A stretch of 64,000 nt of DNA from Poriferisodalis sp965237655 (GTDB lineage Bacteria; Actinomycetota; Acidimicrobiia; Acidimicrobiales; Poriferisodalaceae), in the NCBI RefSeq assembly GCF_965237655.1, contig NZ_CBDEGB010000002.1, forward strand, positions 1,364,001 through 1,428,000, read 5' to 3'. The position numbers were made by a program, and so were the translations under genes. Below the pieces are notes generated by a model. It was not told the origin of the DNA. It searched no databases and worked only from the letters and a program-made list of their open reading frames with translations. This document shows positions 51,652-60,723 of the stretch, piece by piece; the stretch's first letter is position 1, and every line of letters begins with the position of its first letter.

Positions 51652-53325
51652 CTAACGCTGCGGCCAGACGTGCCCCGCGTAGTAGGTGCGCAGCGCCTTC
51701 TTGTCGATCTTGCCGGTGCCGGTCAGGGGAATCGTGTCGATGACGACGATGTCGTCGGGCAGCCACCATGAAGCGAACCGTGGCCGGATGGCATCGAGCA
51801 CCGCTGCGTGATCGAGAGTGGCACCGTCGGAAAGCTCGATGATGAGCAGCGGGCGTTCGCCCCAGCGTTCGTGCGACAAGCCGATGACGGCCGCAGCCGC
51901 AACCCCCGGGGCCGCAAGAGCAGCGTTCTCCAGCTCGATCGAGCTGATCCACTCGCCACCGCTCTTGATGACGTCCTTGGACCGGTCCGTGAGGGTGAGA
52001 TAACCCTCGGAGTCGAGGGCGCCGACGTCGCCGGTGCGCAGCCAGCCGCCTTCGGCTTCGGAGAGGTGCGAGTCTGCAAAGGTCTCGGCATCGGCGAGGG
52101 CGCCGCAGTAGTACGAACCGGACATCCAAAGGCCGCGTGCCTGGATCTCGCCAACACTGCGGCCATCACGCAACAGGACGGTTCCCTGATCATCGACCAC
52201 GCGCAGCTCAATGCCGTACAGCTCTCGGCCGGCCTTGGCCTGGCGGGCACGCTGAGCGTCGCGGTCGAGGCGCTCGACCCGATGTGTGAAACGTCCCGAG
52301 GTTCCTTGGGTCATTTCGGTCATGCCCCAGACATGGCTGACCGTGACGCCATAGTCATCCTCGAGCGTGTCGATGAGCACACGGGGCGCTGCAGATCCGC
52401 CCACTGCGACCTTACCCAGCGTGGGCACGGTGCGACCCGTGGCTTGCAGGTATTGCACGACACCCAGCCAGATGGTGGGAACGCCTGCTGAGAAGGTGAT
52501 GTCCTCGGCCTCGATGAGATTGACGAGCGCTTGGGGGCTGAGGTCCGGTCCGGGCAGCACGAGCTTTGCGCCGCTCATCGCCGTTGCGAATGGCAGTGCC
52601 CAGCCGTTGACGTGGAACATGGGGACCGCACCTAGGACTGCGTGACCAGAGTGAACGTCATGGCCGTCGCCGGTGCAGCAGGCCCATGTCTGCAGCACAA
52701 TCGATCGGTGGCTTTGCAGGACGCCCTTGGGATTGCCCGTAGTGCCGGAGGTGTAACAGAGCGTGGCGGCGGAACGCTCGTCGAATTCGGGCCATGTTGA
52801 GGGGCCCGGCACGGTGTCCAGCCAGTCCTCATAGCCGATCTCGCCTGGCAGGCCCGCGGGCGAATCGAGGTGCCCGAGCACCACCCAACGGCGGACGCTG
52901 GGTATGCGTGGGGCGAGACGGGCAGCGATCTCGATAAAGGAGGGGTCCACCAGCACGACGCTGTCGGCGGCGTCGTTGAGAATGTACGCCAGCTGTTCGT
53001 CATGAAGCCGTGGGTTGACGGTGTGCAAGACGGCGCCGATGCCACAGATGCCGTAGTAGGCCTCGAGGTGGCGGTGATCGTTCCAGGCAATGGTGGCCAC
53101 CCGATCTCCGGGTCGAATCCCGTCGGCAACCAGCGCAGCGGACACCCGTCGCGCTCGCTCACCGACCTGGCCCCAAGTGCTGCGCGTGGTGATGCCCGCT
53201 GAGTCGACGGCCACGACGTCGGTGGCGGCATGGCTGCGGGATGCATAGGAAATGAGGGTCGAGACCAGTAACGGCCGATCCATGGTGTTGCCGGCCAGGG
53301 TCGGCTCGGAACGACCAGTCATCAT
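51652..53325 (-). CDS. AMP-forming acyl-CoA ligase
   Basis: 557 residues: P-loop LCYTSGTTGNPKGVLQSHRS, VWGMTEMTQGT, the motif GWLRTGDVGALDSEGYLTLTDRSKD and the C-terminal catalytic Lys in TGTGKIDKKAL. It looks like a fatty or medium-chain acyl-CoA ligase of the FadD/AlkK type (HVNGWALPFA is typical of AlkK relatives). Start ATG at 53325, with AAGGTG 6 bases upstream; a second ATG follows at once. The epoxide hydrolase gene lies 37 bp upstream on the same strand. Confidence 0.9.
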   Translation of the reverse strand: MMTGRSEPTLAGNTMDRPLLVSTLISYASRSHAATDVVAVDSAGITTRSTWGQVGERARRVSAALVADGIRPGDRVATIAWNDHRHLEAYYGICGIGAVLHTVNPRLHDEQLAYILNDAADSVVLVDPSFIEIAARLAPRIPSVRRWVVLGHLDSPAGLPGEIGYEDWLDTVPGPSTWPEFDERSAATLCYTSGTTGNPKGVLQSHRSIVLQTWACCTGDGHDVHSGHAVLGAVPMFHVNGWALPFATAMSGAKLVLPGPDLSPQALVNLIEAEDITFSAGVPTIWLGVVQYLQATGRTVPTLGKVAVGGSAAPRVLIDTLEDDYGVTVSHVWGMTEMTQGTSGRFTHRVERLDRDAQRARQAKAGRELYGIELRVVDDQGTVLLRDGRSVGEIQARGLWMSGSYYCGALADAETFADSHLSEAEGGWLRTGDVGALDSEGYLTLTDRSKDVIKSGGEWISSIELENAALAAPGVAAAAVIGLSHERWGERPLLIIELSDGATLDHAAVLDAIRPRFASWWLPDDIVVIDTIPLTGTGKIDKKALRTYYAGHVWPQR

Positions 53326-53362
53326 CGGGGGCACCTTCGAGGCGCCTTGGGTAGGCCTTGGT

Positions 53363-54493
53363 TCATCGCAGCAAGCTGAAGAAGGCCCGCACGTCGTCGA
53401 CGAAGAGCTCAGGCTGCTCAAATGCCGCGAAATGGCCGCCGGCCGGCATCTCGGACCAGTGCCGGATGTCGGAATAGATCGGCTCGGACCAGGCACGCAC
53501 CGGAGGGATGATCTCCTTGGGGAACTTCGCCACGCCGGTTGGCACGTCCACCGTCATGCGGGGCATCTGTCGGAAGCTCTCCCAGTAGAGACGTCCCGAC
53601 GATGCCCCAGTGGCGTTCAGCCAGTAGAGCATGATGTTGTCGAGCATCTCGTCGCGGCTGAGCGCGTTCTCAGGATGGCCGTCGCAGTCCGTCCACGCCC
53701 AGAACTTCTCCAAGATCCATGCGGCCTGTCCGGCGGGAGAATCCGTGAGCCCGTAGCCCAAGGTTTGGGGACGGGTGGACTGCTGCTTGGAGTAGCCCGA
53801 ATCCCAGTCGTTGTAGTGCTTCGCTGCCGCGAGGGCTGACAGTTCCTCTTCGTTGGGCTCTCGATCTTTCGGCCGGCTGCCGCGCATCACCATGTTCAGG
53901 TGGATGCCGATACAGGTATTCCGATGGCGACTGCCGAGCGCACTCGTCACGGCTGAGCCCCAGTCGCCGCCCTGGGCGCCGAATCGTTCGTAGCCCAAGC
54001 CGGCCATGAGCTCGGCCCAGCACTCGGCGATCTTCTCAACGCCCCAGCCCGGCTCGGACGGCTTGCCGCTGAAGCCGTACCCCGGAAGCGACGGGCAGAT
54101 CACATGGAATGCGTCGGCTGCGTTCCCGCCGTGGGCGACGGGGTCGGCCAGGGGCTCGATGACCTTGTGGAACTCGACTACGGAGCCCGGCCAGCCATGG
54201 GTGATCACGATCGGCATGGCATTGGGCTCAGGAGAGCGGACGTGTATGAAGTGCACGTCCATGCCGCCGACGTCGGCCATGTACTGGTCGAATCGGTTGA
54301 GAGAGGCCTCTCGGGCACGCCAGTCGTAGGTGTTGGCCCAGTATTCGCAGACTTCCTGGACGTATGCGAGCGGGATGCCCTGCGACCAGTCATCGACGGG
54401 TTCCGGCTCGGGCCAGCGGGTGCGGACCAGGCGATCGCGAAGGTCGTCGAGTTGCTCTTCCGGGACGGCGATCTGGAACGGTTCGATGCGCAT
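53363..54493 (-). CDS. Epoxide hydrolase with N-terminal EHN domain
   Basis: A 376-residue epoxide hydrolase of the microsomal-like bacterial group. The N-terminal EHN domain (about 1-105; EPFQIAVPEEQLDDLRDRL, FDQYMADVGGMDVHFIH) is followed by ITHGWPGSVVEF (oxyanion), the nucleophile Asp in GAQGGDWGSAV and the late His in PAGGHFAAFEQPE. It opens epoxides to diols. Its direction and 37-bp gap suggest an operon with the acyl-CoA ligase downstream. Start ATG at 54493; ATG at 54502 is possible. Confidence 0.9.
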   Translation of the reverse strand: MRIEPFQIAVPEEQLDDLRDRLVRTRWPEPEPVDDWSQGIPLAYVQEVCEYWANTYDWRAREASLNRFDQYMADVGGMDVHFIHVRSPEPNAMPIVITHGWPGSVVEFHKVIEPLADPVAHGGNAADAFHVICPSLPGYGFSGKPSEPGWGVEKIAECWAELMAGLGYERFGAQGGDWGSAVTSALGSRHRNTCIGIHLNMVMRGSRPKDREPNEEELSALAAAKHYNDWDSGYSKQQSTRPQTLGYGLTDSPAGQAAWILEKFWAWTDCDGHPENALSRDEMLDNIMLYWLNATGASSGRLYWESFRQMPRMTVDVPTGVAKFPKEIIPPVRAWSEPIYSDIRHWSEMPAGGHFAAFEQPELFVDDVRAFFSLLR

Positions 54494-54534
54494 GGGGCGC
54501 ACGGTAGCCCGCAGGCGATGTCTCGCTCTTGTTG

Positions 54535-56919
54535 TCAGTCGTAGACGAAACCGAGCTCTGCGGGCGGGGGGAGTTCGCCTCCTATGTGGCCGTTGGCTCG
54601 GAGGTTTGCGATCTTGTCGGCTGAGAGGCCGGCTACTTCGGCGAAGACCTCGTCGGTGTGCTGGTCGAACAGGGGGGAGGGGCCTGCTTGGGATGCGCGC
54701 ACGCCGTCAAGGGTGAACGGGGACGCAATGTGGCGCCTGTGGCCGGTGACCGGGTGCTCGACGACATCGAGGTGGTCGGCGAGCGGGCGATATTCCGGCG
54801 CCGTCCACGGATCCAGGCAGACTTGCGTTCGGACTCCGGCGAGACGTAGCGCTGTGTTTAGGTCCGCTGACGGACGGACGGGATTGCCACCGTTGGCGGC
54901 AATCTGATCGAGCAGCCCTCGAACGACGTTCGTTGCATGGTTCTCGACCCGGCCGTCCGGCGAGGCGTCGATCACGACCGCTAGCCAGCCGTCGGTTCCT
55001 TCCATGAAGCCGCTCCATGCCGTGCCGGGTTCGCGGTTGCCCATGCGGCCGATGTCGCGCCCGGCCGTTGAAGCCAGCACGATTGCCTCGCCGCTGTGCT
55101 GCCAGGTGCCTTCCTGCTGTGAGACATCGATCTCGATGCCTTGGCCGGTGCGCTCGGCGTGGTGCAGGCCGCTCAGCAGGGCGAATCCCGCGGCGATGCC
55201 GGCGATGGGGTCCGGGAAGTAGATGTTGGAGATGCGGGCGCCTTCGTGCTCGTAGCCCTGCCGGTGCCCGAGCCCGCCCATCGCCTCGATGATCGAGCCA
55301 TAGCCGACCGCGTCCGCGTACGGACCGTCGATGCCGAACGCAGGCATGCGTACGAGCACGATGCGGGGGTTGACCTCTGCCAGCGTCTTGAACTCGAGAC
55401 CCAACTGCGGCAGCACGTGGGCCGCGAAGTTGGCGACGAGCGCATCGCAGTTGCGCACCAGCTCCATGAACGCGTCCCGGCCCTCGGGCGTCGCAAGCGT
55501 GACCACGCAGTCGCGCTTGCCCTTGTTGACGGCGTTGAAGTGGCCGCCCGCCTCGTAGAAGCGATTGTCTGCCACGAGGTGTTCGAGCCCCGGTGCCATG
55601 CCGTGGTCGTAGGGGCGCTGTGTGCGAAAGCCGTCGAAGGGGTTCTGCGCCTCGATCTTGATGACGTCGATGCCGAGCGGCGTGAGCAGGTTGCCGACAT
55701 AGGGGCCCGCCCAAGCGATGGTCATCTCGATGACGCGTAGCTGGCGGGCTGGGCGTAGCGCAGGAGCCGCGTCACTGCGGGAGCCGTTCGTCAGAGCCGG
55801 AAGCGAGTCGGTGCCTCGGTCGTTGACTCGCTGATTCGGCACCGGCAGGCCGACCGCGGTGAACGGTCGGATCGGTCCAACCGCAGAGCCGGCCGGTGTC
55901 TCAATGTTGCCGAGGAAGCCGCGAGCAACGAGGTGCTCGTCGCTGAGCGCATCGAGCGGGGTCATCACCATGCCGACGGCCCATGGCGTTTCGAGTGCGA
56001 ACTGGAAGAGTTCCCGCTTGGTGCGCGCCTGGTACCACGGTTCGATGACCTCGCGGATTTTGTCGATGTGGCCGACCCGGCGATGCCGGTGGCTCAGCTC
56101 AGGATCGTCGATCCACTCGGGCACGCCGAGGTGCAGGCATTGCATTTCCCAGTCGTCACGCCGGATCGATCCGGGACACACGTAACCGTCGGCGCAGCGG
56201 ATGGCGCCCGAGGGGTAGGCAGTCGGCGGATGCGGCCCCACCAGCGGCCGCGGCCGCTCGCAGTGCAGCGCATCGCAGTAGCACAGCTCGACCCCTGTCA
56301 GCAGCGCCCCCAGCCACGACACGTCCATGTGGGTCTCAGGCCGTCGCAGGATCAAATGCGCAGCCCAAGCCGCCAATCCGCCCGCGGTGTACTGGGCCTG
56401 CCAGCCGGGGAGGCGCAGCGGTTCGGCACCCTCGTCGCCGTTGAAGCCCAGGAAGCCGGTTGCGGTCTGCACCAACAGCTCGTCGGCAATGACGCCCGGG
56501 TCGTCTGCGTCTGCACCCCAGGCGGTGACCGTCACAAGCTTGGGTGCCGACTCGCTCGCAGCGGCGCGGGCAGTCAGTCGCTGAGGGTCCCACGGAGTGC
56601 CGGCGAGCCCCGCCAGGGTGTCACTCGCAATCACTACGTCGGGCCACGACGGGTCGAGGTCGTCCGCTACGCAGTTCAGCTTCGCTGCGTTGAGGTGAAC
56701 GAACAGGGGACTCAGCTCGCCGTTATGCAGCGGGACATCGTCGACCGGCTGGCGCCGGGCAGGATCGCCGTCCGGCGGCTCGACCTTGAGCACCGTCGCG
56801 CCGGCGCCCGCAAGCAACCGGCCAGCGAACGGCCCGGCGATGCCAGTGGCCACCTCCAGCACCTTCATGCCGGCGAGCGGTGGCCCCTCAGTGGGACCAG
56901 ATGCAGTCCGTTCTGGCAT
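54535..56919 (-). CDS. Double-length CoA-transferase (family III, CaiB/BaiF-like)
   Basis: 794 residues containing two CoA-transferase III domains, about 15-370 and 405-790. Each starts with the typical KVLE/RVIEM strand and GPFAGRLLAGAGATVLKVEPP or GPYVGNLLTPLGIDVIKIEAQ. Only the C-terminal half has the catalytic Asp in its usual place (YFPDPIAGIAAGFALL); the matching segment of the N-terminal half reads GWQAQYTAGGLAAW, with no Asp. Members move CoA between carboxylic acids. Start ATG at 56919 (MPERTASG). Confidence 0.85.
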   Translation of the reverse strand: MPERTASGPTEGPPLAGMKVLEVATGIAGPFAGRLLAGAGATVLKVEPPDGDPARRQPVDDVPLHNGELSPLFVHLNAAKLNCVADDLDPSWPDVVIASDTLAGLAGTPWDPQRLTARAAASESAPKLVTVTAWGADADDPGVIADELLVQTATGFLGFNGDEGAEPLRLPGWQAQYTAGGLAAWAAHLILRRPETHMDVSWLGALLTGVELCYCDALHCERPRPLVGPHPPTAYPSGAIRCADGYVCPGSIRRDDWEMQCLHLGVPEWIDDPELSHRHRRVGHIDKIREVIEPWYQARTKRELFQFALETPWAVGMVMTPLDALSDEHLVARGFLGNIETPAGSAVGPIRPFTAVGLPVPNQRVNDRGTDSLPALTNGSRSDAAPALRPARQLRVIEMTIAWAGPYVGNLLTPLGIDVIKIEAQNPFDGFRTQRPYDHGMAPGLEHLVADNRFYEAGGHFNAVNKGKRDCVVTLATPEGRDAFMELVRNCDALVANFAAHVLPQLGLEFKTLAEVNPRIVLVRMPAFGIDGPYADAVGYGSIIEAMGGLGHRQGYEHEGARISNIYFPDPIAGIAAGFALLSGLHHAERTGQGIEIDVSQQEGTWQHSGEAIVLASTAGRDIGRMGNREPGTAWSGFMEGTDGWLAVVIDASPDGRVENHATNVVRGLLDQIAANGGNPVRPSADLNTALRLAGVRTQVCLDPWTAPEYRPLADHLDVVEHPVTGHRRHIASPFTLDGVRASQAGPSPLFDQHTDEVFAEVAGLSADKIANLRANGHIGGELPPPAELGFVYD

Positions 56920-57025
56920 CGGGTCACGGTATCGCCCGGCAGCTTGGCCACATGGGGCCCGCCGGCGGAGGATGCGACGCATGCGGACGTGGCAGGCGCT
57001 GATGGAGGTTCAGTAGGGTCCGCAG

Positions 57026-57913
57026 ATGAGCCCCGAACGACCACCCGATGCCCCAGATTCCCGTGTAACGGTCTGCCTGAGCTTCGACTTTGATGCGATC
57101 TCAATCTGGACGGGGCCACGAGGTTCAAGATCGCCGAACCTGACCGCCCGCGGGGAATTCTCCACGATCGGCGCGCACCGGCTGCTCGACCTGCTCGATG
57201 AGCGCAGCCTTCCCTCCACGTGGTTCATCCCCGGCCACACCATCGACACCTTCGGCGACGTGTGCGCCCGGGTGGTTTCGGACGGGCACGAGGTGGGCTA
57301 TCACGGCTACTGCCACGAGGCCCCCTCGTCCAAACGTGATGAAGCCGACGAGCGGGCCATCCTGACGCGCTCCATGGACTGCCTCGAACGGCTCTCGGGC
57401 AGTACGCCGGTCGGGCACCGGGTGCCGGGCGGCAACTGCGGGGACCGCTGGATCGGCCTGCTCATCGAGCACGGCTTCTCATACGACTCCTCCATGGCCC
57501 GCAACGACTACGCGCCCACGTGGTGCCGGCTGGGCGACGTGCCTACCACCGACGGTCCGCACCAATTCGGCGGTGAGGTAGACCTCGTTCAGCTGCCGTT
57601 CGACTGGATCCTCGACGACTGGCCGTACTTCAGCTACGACGGTCCCACGGTGCAAGGGCTGCGCACCCCCGATCACGTCTATGACGTGTGGTCCGCTGAG
57701 TTCGACTACCTCTGTGACCGGGTCGGCAGCGGGGTGTTCGTGCTTACGATGCATCCCCAGTGCATAGGACGGGGCAGCCGCATGCTGATGCTCGAACGGC
57801 TCATCGACCACATGGCGTCCCAGCCCAGCGTGACGTTCGCCACCATGGCCGCTGTTGCTGACGAGTTTCGGGCGGCCGCCAAGCCGGGGGACCAGGCGAA
57901 CCGCCGCTTGTAA
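57026..57913 (+). CDS. Polysaccharide deacetylase family protein
   Basis: A 295-residue NodB-like deacetylase. The metal motif SFDFDAISIW (about residues 19-28) and YHGYCHE supply the usual Asp and His residues; RVPGG and SYDSSMA follow, and TMHPQCIGRG carries a late His. The group includes peptidoglycan deacetylase-like and PuuE-type allantoinase enzymes; the exact substrate is unclear. Start ATG at 57026. The 75 bp after it contain a weak GC hairpin (57922-57943). Confidence 0.85.
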   Translation: MSPERPPDAPDSRVTVCLSFDFDAISIWTGPRGSRSPNLTARGEFSTIGAHRLLDLLDERSLPSTWFIPGHTIDTFGDVCARVVSDGHEVGYHGYCHEAPSSKRDEADERAILTRSMDCLERLSGSTPVGHRVPGGNCGDRWIGLLIEHGFSYDSSMARNDYAPTWCRLGDVPTTDGPHQFGGEVDLVQLPFDWILDDWPYFSYDGPTVQGLRTPDHVYDVWSAEFDYLCDRVGSGVFVLTMHPQCIGRGSRMLMLERLIDHMASQPSVTFATMAAVADEFRAAAKPGDQANRRL

Positions 57914-57988
57914 ACAGTTCCGCCCGGTAACTTGCCGCCGGGCAGTGCGGCGTGCCGGGGCCGCCCCGAGAACCAGGAGCGCCAGCGC

Positions 57989-59080
57989 ATGATCGGACGA
58001 CCGAGGACGGCTGTAGAGGGGCTGCCGGAATACAAGCCGGGTCGCTCGGCCGCGCAGGCCGAGGCCGAGCATGACCTGACCGAAGCCGTCAAGCTGGCTT
58101 CCAACGAGAACGCCAACGACCCGCTTCCCTCGGTGGCCAAAGCGGTCGCCGAGGCTGCGCTGGGCATGAACCGCTATCCCGACCATCGCTGCATGGAGGT
58201 ACGGGAAGCGCTGGCCGACAGGCACCGCGTCGGGCTCGATCAGGTCACCGTCGGCTCGGGTTCGGTGGGCGTGCTCCAGCAGCTGTTTGCCTCGTACGTC
58301 GATCCCGGCGACGAGGTCGTGTATCCGTGGCGCTCGTTCGAGGTCCATCCGGTGTTCTGCGCAGTGTCCGCGGCTCGGGCTGTGACGGTTCCGCTCGTCG
58401 ACCATGCCTTTGACCTCGACGCCGTCGCCGCATCGGTGACCGACGCCACGAAGATCGTGATCCTCTCGACCCCCAACAACCCGACTGGCACGGTCTGTTC
58501 GACTGCGGAATTGCAACGCCTGCTCGCAGCCGTGACCGACGACGTCATCGTGGTGGTCGATGAGGCATACCGGGAGTTCGTGACCGATCCTGCGGTGGCC
58601 GATCCCATTGAGGCCATCCTGCCCGAGCACCCGAATGCGCTGGTGCTGCGCACGTTCTCCAAGGCCTATGGCCTCGCCAACCTGCGTGTCGGCTATGGCG
58701 TCGGGCACCCGGGCGTCATCGGCGCGCTCGACAAGGTGGTGCTTCCGTTCATCGTCAGCGGTATCGCTCAGGTCGCGGCACGGGCATCGCTGGAGCCACA
58801 GGCCGCAGCGGAGCTGGGCGTACGAGTGGCAGGCATCTTGGCGGAGCGCGAGCGGGTGAGTGCTGCGATGGTTGAGCAGGGCTGGCCTGTCGTGCCGAGC
58901 CAAGCCAACTTCGTCTACCTGGCGGTGAGAACTGGGGCCATGGACCTGTTCGTCCGGCTGGAGAAGCAGGGCTTGGTGACCCGCCCGTTCGAGGGCGAAG
59001 GCGTGCGGATCAGCCTGGGCACGCCGGAACAGAACGACCGATTGCTGGCCGCCTTGGGCACGTTCGGACCTGCCGGCTAG
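57989..59080 (+). CDS. Histidinol-phosphate/aromatic aminotransferase (HisC-like)
   Basis: A 363-residue class I/II aminotransferase. LASNENANDPLPSV, NRYPDHRCMEVREAL, STPNNPTGTV, VVDEAYREFV and the PLP Lys in LRTFSKAYGLANLRVGYG match HisC. It could serve histidine synthesis or make aromatic amino acids; no other his genes are near. Start ATG at 57989 with AGGAG 10 bases upstream. The stop shares the palindrome CTAG with the stop of the convergent decarboxylase. Confidence 0.88.
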   Translation: MIGRPRTAVEGLPEYKPGRSAAQAEAEHDLTEAVKLASNENANDPLPSVAKAVAEAALGMNRYPDHRCMEVREALADRHRVGLDQVTVGSGSVGVLQQLFASYVDPGDEVVYPWRSFEVHPVFCAVSAARAVTVPLVDHAFDLDAVAASVTDATKIVILSTPNNPTGTVCSTAELQRLLAAVTDDVIVVVDEAYREFVTDPAVADPIEAILPEHPNALVLRTFSKAYGLANLRVGYGVGHPGVIGALDKVVLPFIVSGIAQVAARASLEPQAAAELGVRVAGILAERERVSAAMVEQGWPVVPSQANFVYLAVRTGAMDLFVRLEKQGLVTRPFEGEGVRISLGTPEQNDRLLAALGTFGPAG

Positions 59081-60549
59081 ACGGCGGCCTCGCTGATCGT
59101 CTTCCACAGCCGATCCAGGTGCTCGCGATCGGTGCGGGACTGACCGATCGCCACACGGATGATGCTGTGGCCGTCCAGCTTGGAGGGGGTCAGGTAGGCG
59201 ACGCCGCTGTCGTTCACCGTCGCAGCAATCGCATCGGTGGCGCAGTCCGCGGCTTCTTGTGAAGTCTGGGACTCGTCGGCGGGACACCAGCGGAAGCACA
59301 CCAGCGAGAACGGGTGCGGCGCCACGATCTCGAAGCGAGGGTCGTCGTCGAGTCGTTGCGCCAATTCCTGGGCCATGGCGACGTGGTGGCGCACCATCTG
59401 TCGCAGCGCCGCGGCACCGTAGCTGCGCAGAACCCACCACAGCTTGAGCGCTCGGAAGCGGCGACCCAGCGGCACCTGCCAGTTGCGGTAGTCGATCACG
59501 TTGCCAGCGTCGCTCTGGGCGTTGCGCAGGTACGGCGGGTCAATCGACAGCGCCTCGGTGAGCGCCTCCCGCTCCGCCACGTAGAAGGCCGAGCAGTCGA
59601 AATTGACCATCATCCACTTGTGAGGGTTGAACACGTAGCTGTCGACCAGCTCGATGCCGTCCTGGTGGTGACGGAACTCGGGGCAGATCATGGCCGTGCC
59701 CGCATACGCAGCGTCAACGTGATGCCACAGCTCGTGCTCTCGGGCGATGGCGGAAATGGCCCGCACCGGGTCGACCGCGGTAGTGCCGGTGGTGCCGACG
59801 GTCGAGCCGACGAACGTCGGCACAAGACCCGCCGCCGCGTCGGCCTCAATTGCAGCGCGCAAAGCGTCAGGTCGCATTGCCCTGTGCTCGTCGGTCTCGA
59901 TGAGGCGCGCCACGCCGAAGCCCGCAATGTTGGCGCCCTTCTCCACCGAGCTGTGCGCCTGGGCCGAGGTGTAGGCCACCATCTGGGTCGCGGGCAGGCC
60001 GCTGCGAGCGCTAGCGCGGTGGCGGGCCGCGACCAGGGCGACATGAGTCGCGTCGGACGCGCTGCCCTGCAGCACGCCGCCTCCGGTCGACGTGGTCTTC
60101 CAGTGGCCCGGCAGGCTCAGCAGATCCACCAGCCAGTCGAGCACGTGGCTCTCGATCTCGGTCATCGCCGGCGAGGCCGACCACAGCAGGCCGATCAGCC
60201 CGAGCCCTGCTGACACCGTGTCGGCCAGCACCGATGGCGGGGAGTTGTTCGCCGGGAAATAGGCGAACCAGCCCGGATGCTGCCAGTGCGTTACGCCCGG
60301 AAGCACCACGCGGTCCAGATCGGCGAGCAGGTTCTCGAACGGCTCGGCCTCTTCGGGGGCGGCGTCGGGCAGCATCGCCCGAATGTCACCCGGCGCGACG
60401 GTCGACGCCACCGGCAGCGACTCGACGCGCTCCCAGTAGTCGGCAATCCAGTCGATGACTTCCCGGCCGTGGCGCCGGAATTCGTCCGGTGTCATGTGCG
60501 GAGGAGGCGACGTCAGCTCTGAAGGCAGATCTGGTGCGGTCGGGTCCAT
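59077..60549 (-). CDS. PLP-dependent aromatic L-amino-acid decarboxylase family
   Basis: A 490-residue group II decarboxylase: HWQHPGWFAYFPANNS near the N-terminus, HVDAAYAG for the cofactor Asp, and the PLP Lys in NPHKWMMVNFDCSAFYV. It resembles aromatic amino-acid (DOPA, tryptophan, tyrosine) decarboxylases, giving amines such as phenylethylamine or tryptamine. The neighbouring HisC-like aminotransferase acts on similar amino acids but is convergent. Start ATG at 60549 (MDPTAPDLP). Confidence 0.9.
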   Translation of the reverse strand: MDPTAPDLPSELTSPPPHMTPDEFRRHGREVIDWIADYWERVESLPVASTVAPGDIRAMLPDAAPEEAEPFENLLADLDRVVLPGVTHWQHPGWFAYFPANNSPPSVLADTVSAGLGLIGLLWSASPAMTEIESHVLDWLVDLLSLPGHWKTTSTGGGVLQGSASDATHVALVAARHRASARSGLPATQMVAYTSAQAHSSVEKGANIAGFGVARLIETDEHRAMRPDALRAAIEADAAAGLVPTFVGSTVGTTGTTAVDPVRAISAIAREHELWHHVDAAYAGTAMICPEFRHHQDGIELVDSYVFNPHKWMMVNFDCSAFYVAEREALTEALSIDPPYLRNAQSDAGNVIDYRNWQVPLGRRFRALKLWWVLRSYGAAALRQMVRHHVAMAQELAQRLDDDPRFEIVAPHPFSLVCFRWCPADESQTSQEAADCATDAIAATVNDSGVAYLTPSKLDGHSIIRVAIGQSRTDREHLDRLWKTISEAAV

Positions 60550-60723
60550 GGCGCCGACGCTACCGGTCGTCGCCGCAGCGATTCGTCGCGGATTCGCGGT
60601 GCCGGTGCAGCCCTCGGCGCGGGTGTGCACAGCCCGCAGCGGGCGCCGCCGGTTGCCATAGTGTGTGCGAACTGCGCCAGCCTGCACATCGGCGGGCGCT
60701 CGCCGGGTACAAGGGGAGGCGAG

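Noticed and set aside
57922..57943. GCCCGG...CCGGGC hairpin after the deacetylase gene
   Set aside because: Only a 6-bp stem with a 10-base loop and no U-tract; expected by chance in this GC-rich DNA.
57479..59440. A long open frame on the minus strand (653 codons) across the deacetylase and HisC-like genes
   Set aside because: Both + strand genes have clear family motifs; the antisense frame has low-complexity Arg/His/Gly content and is a by-product of high GC.
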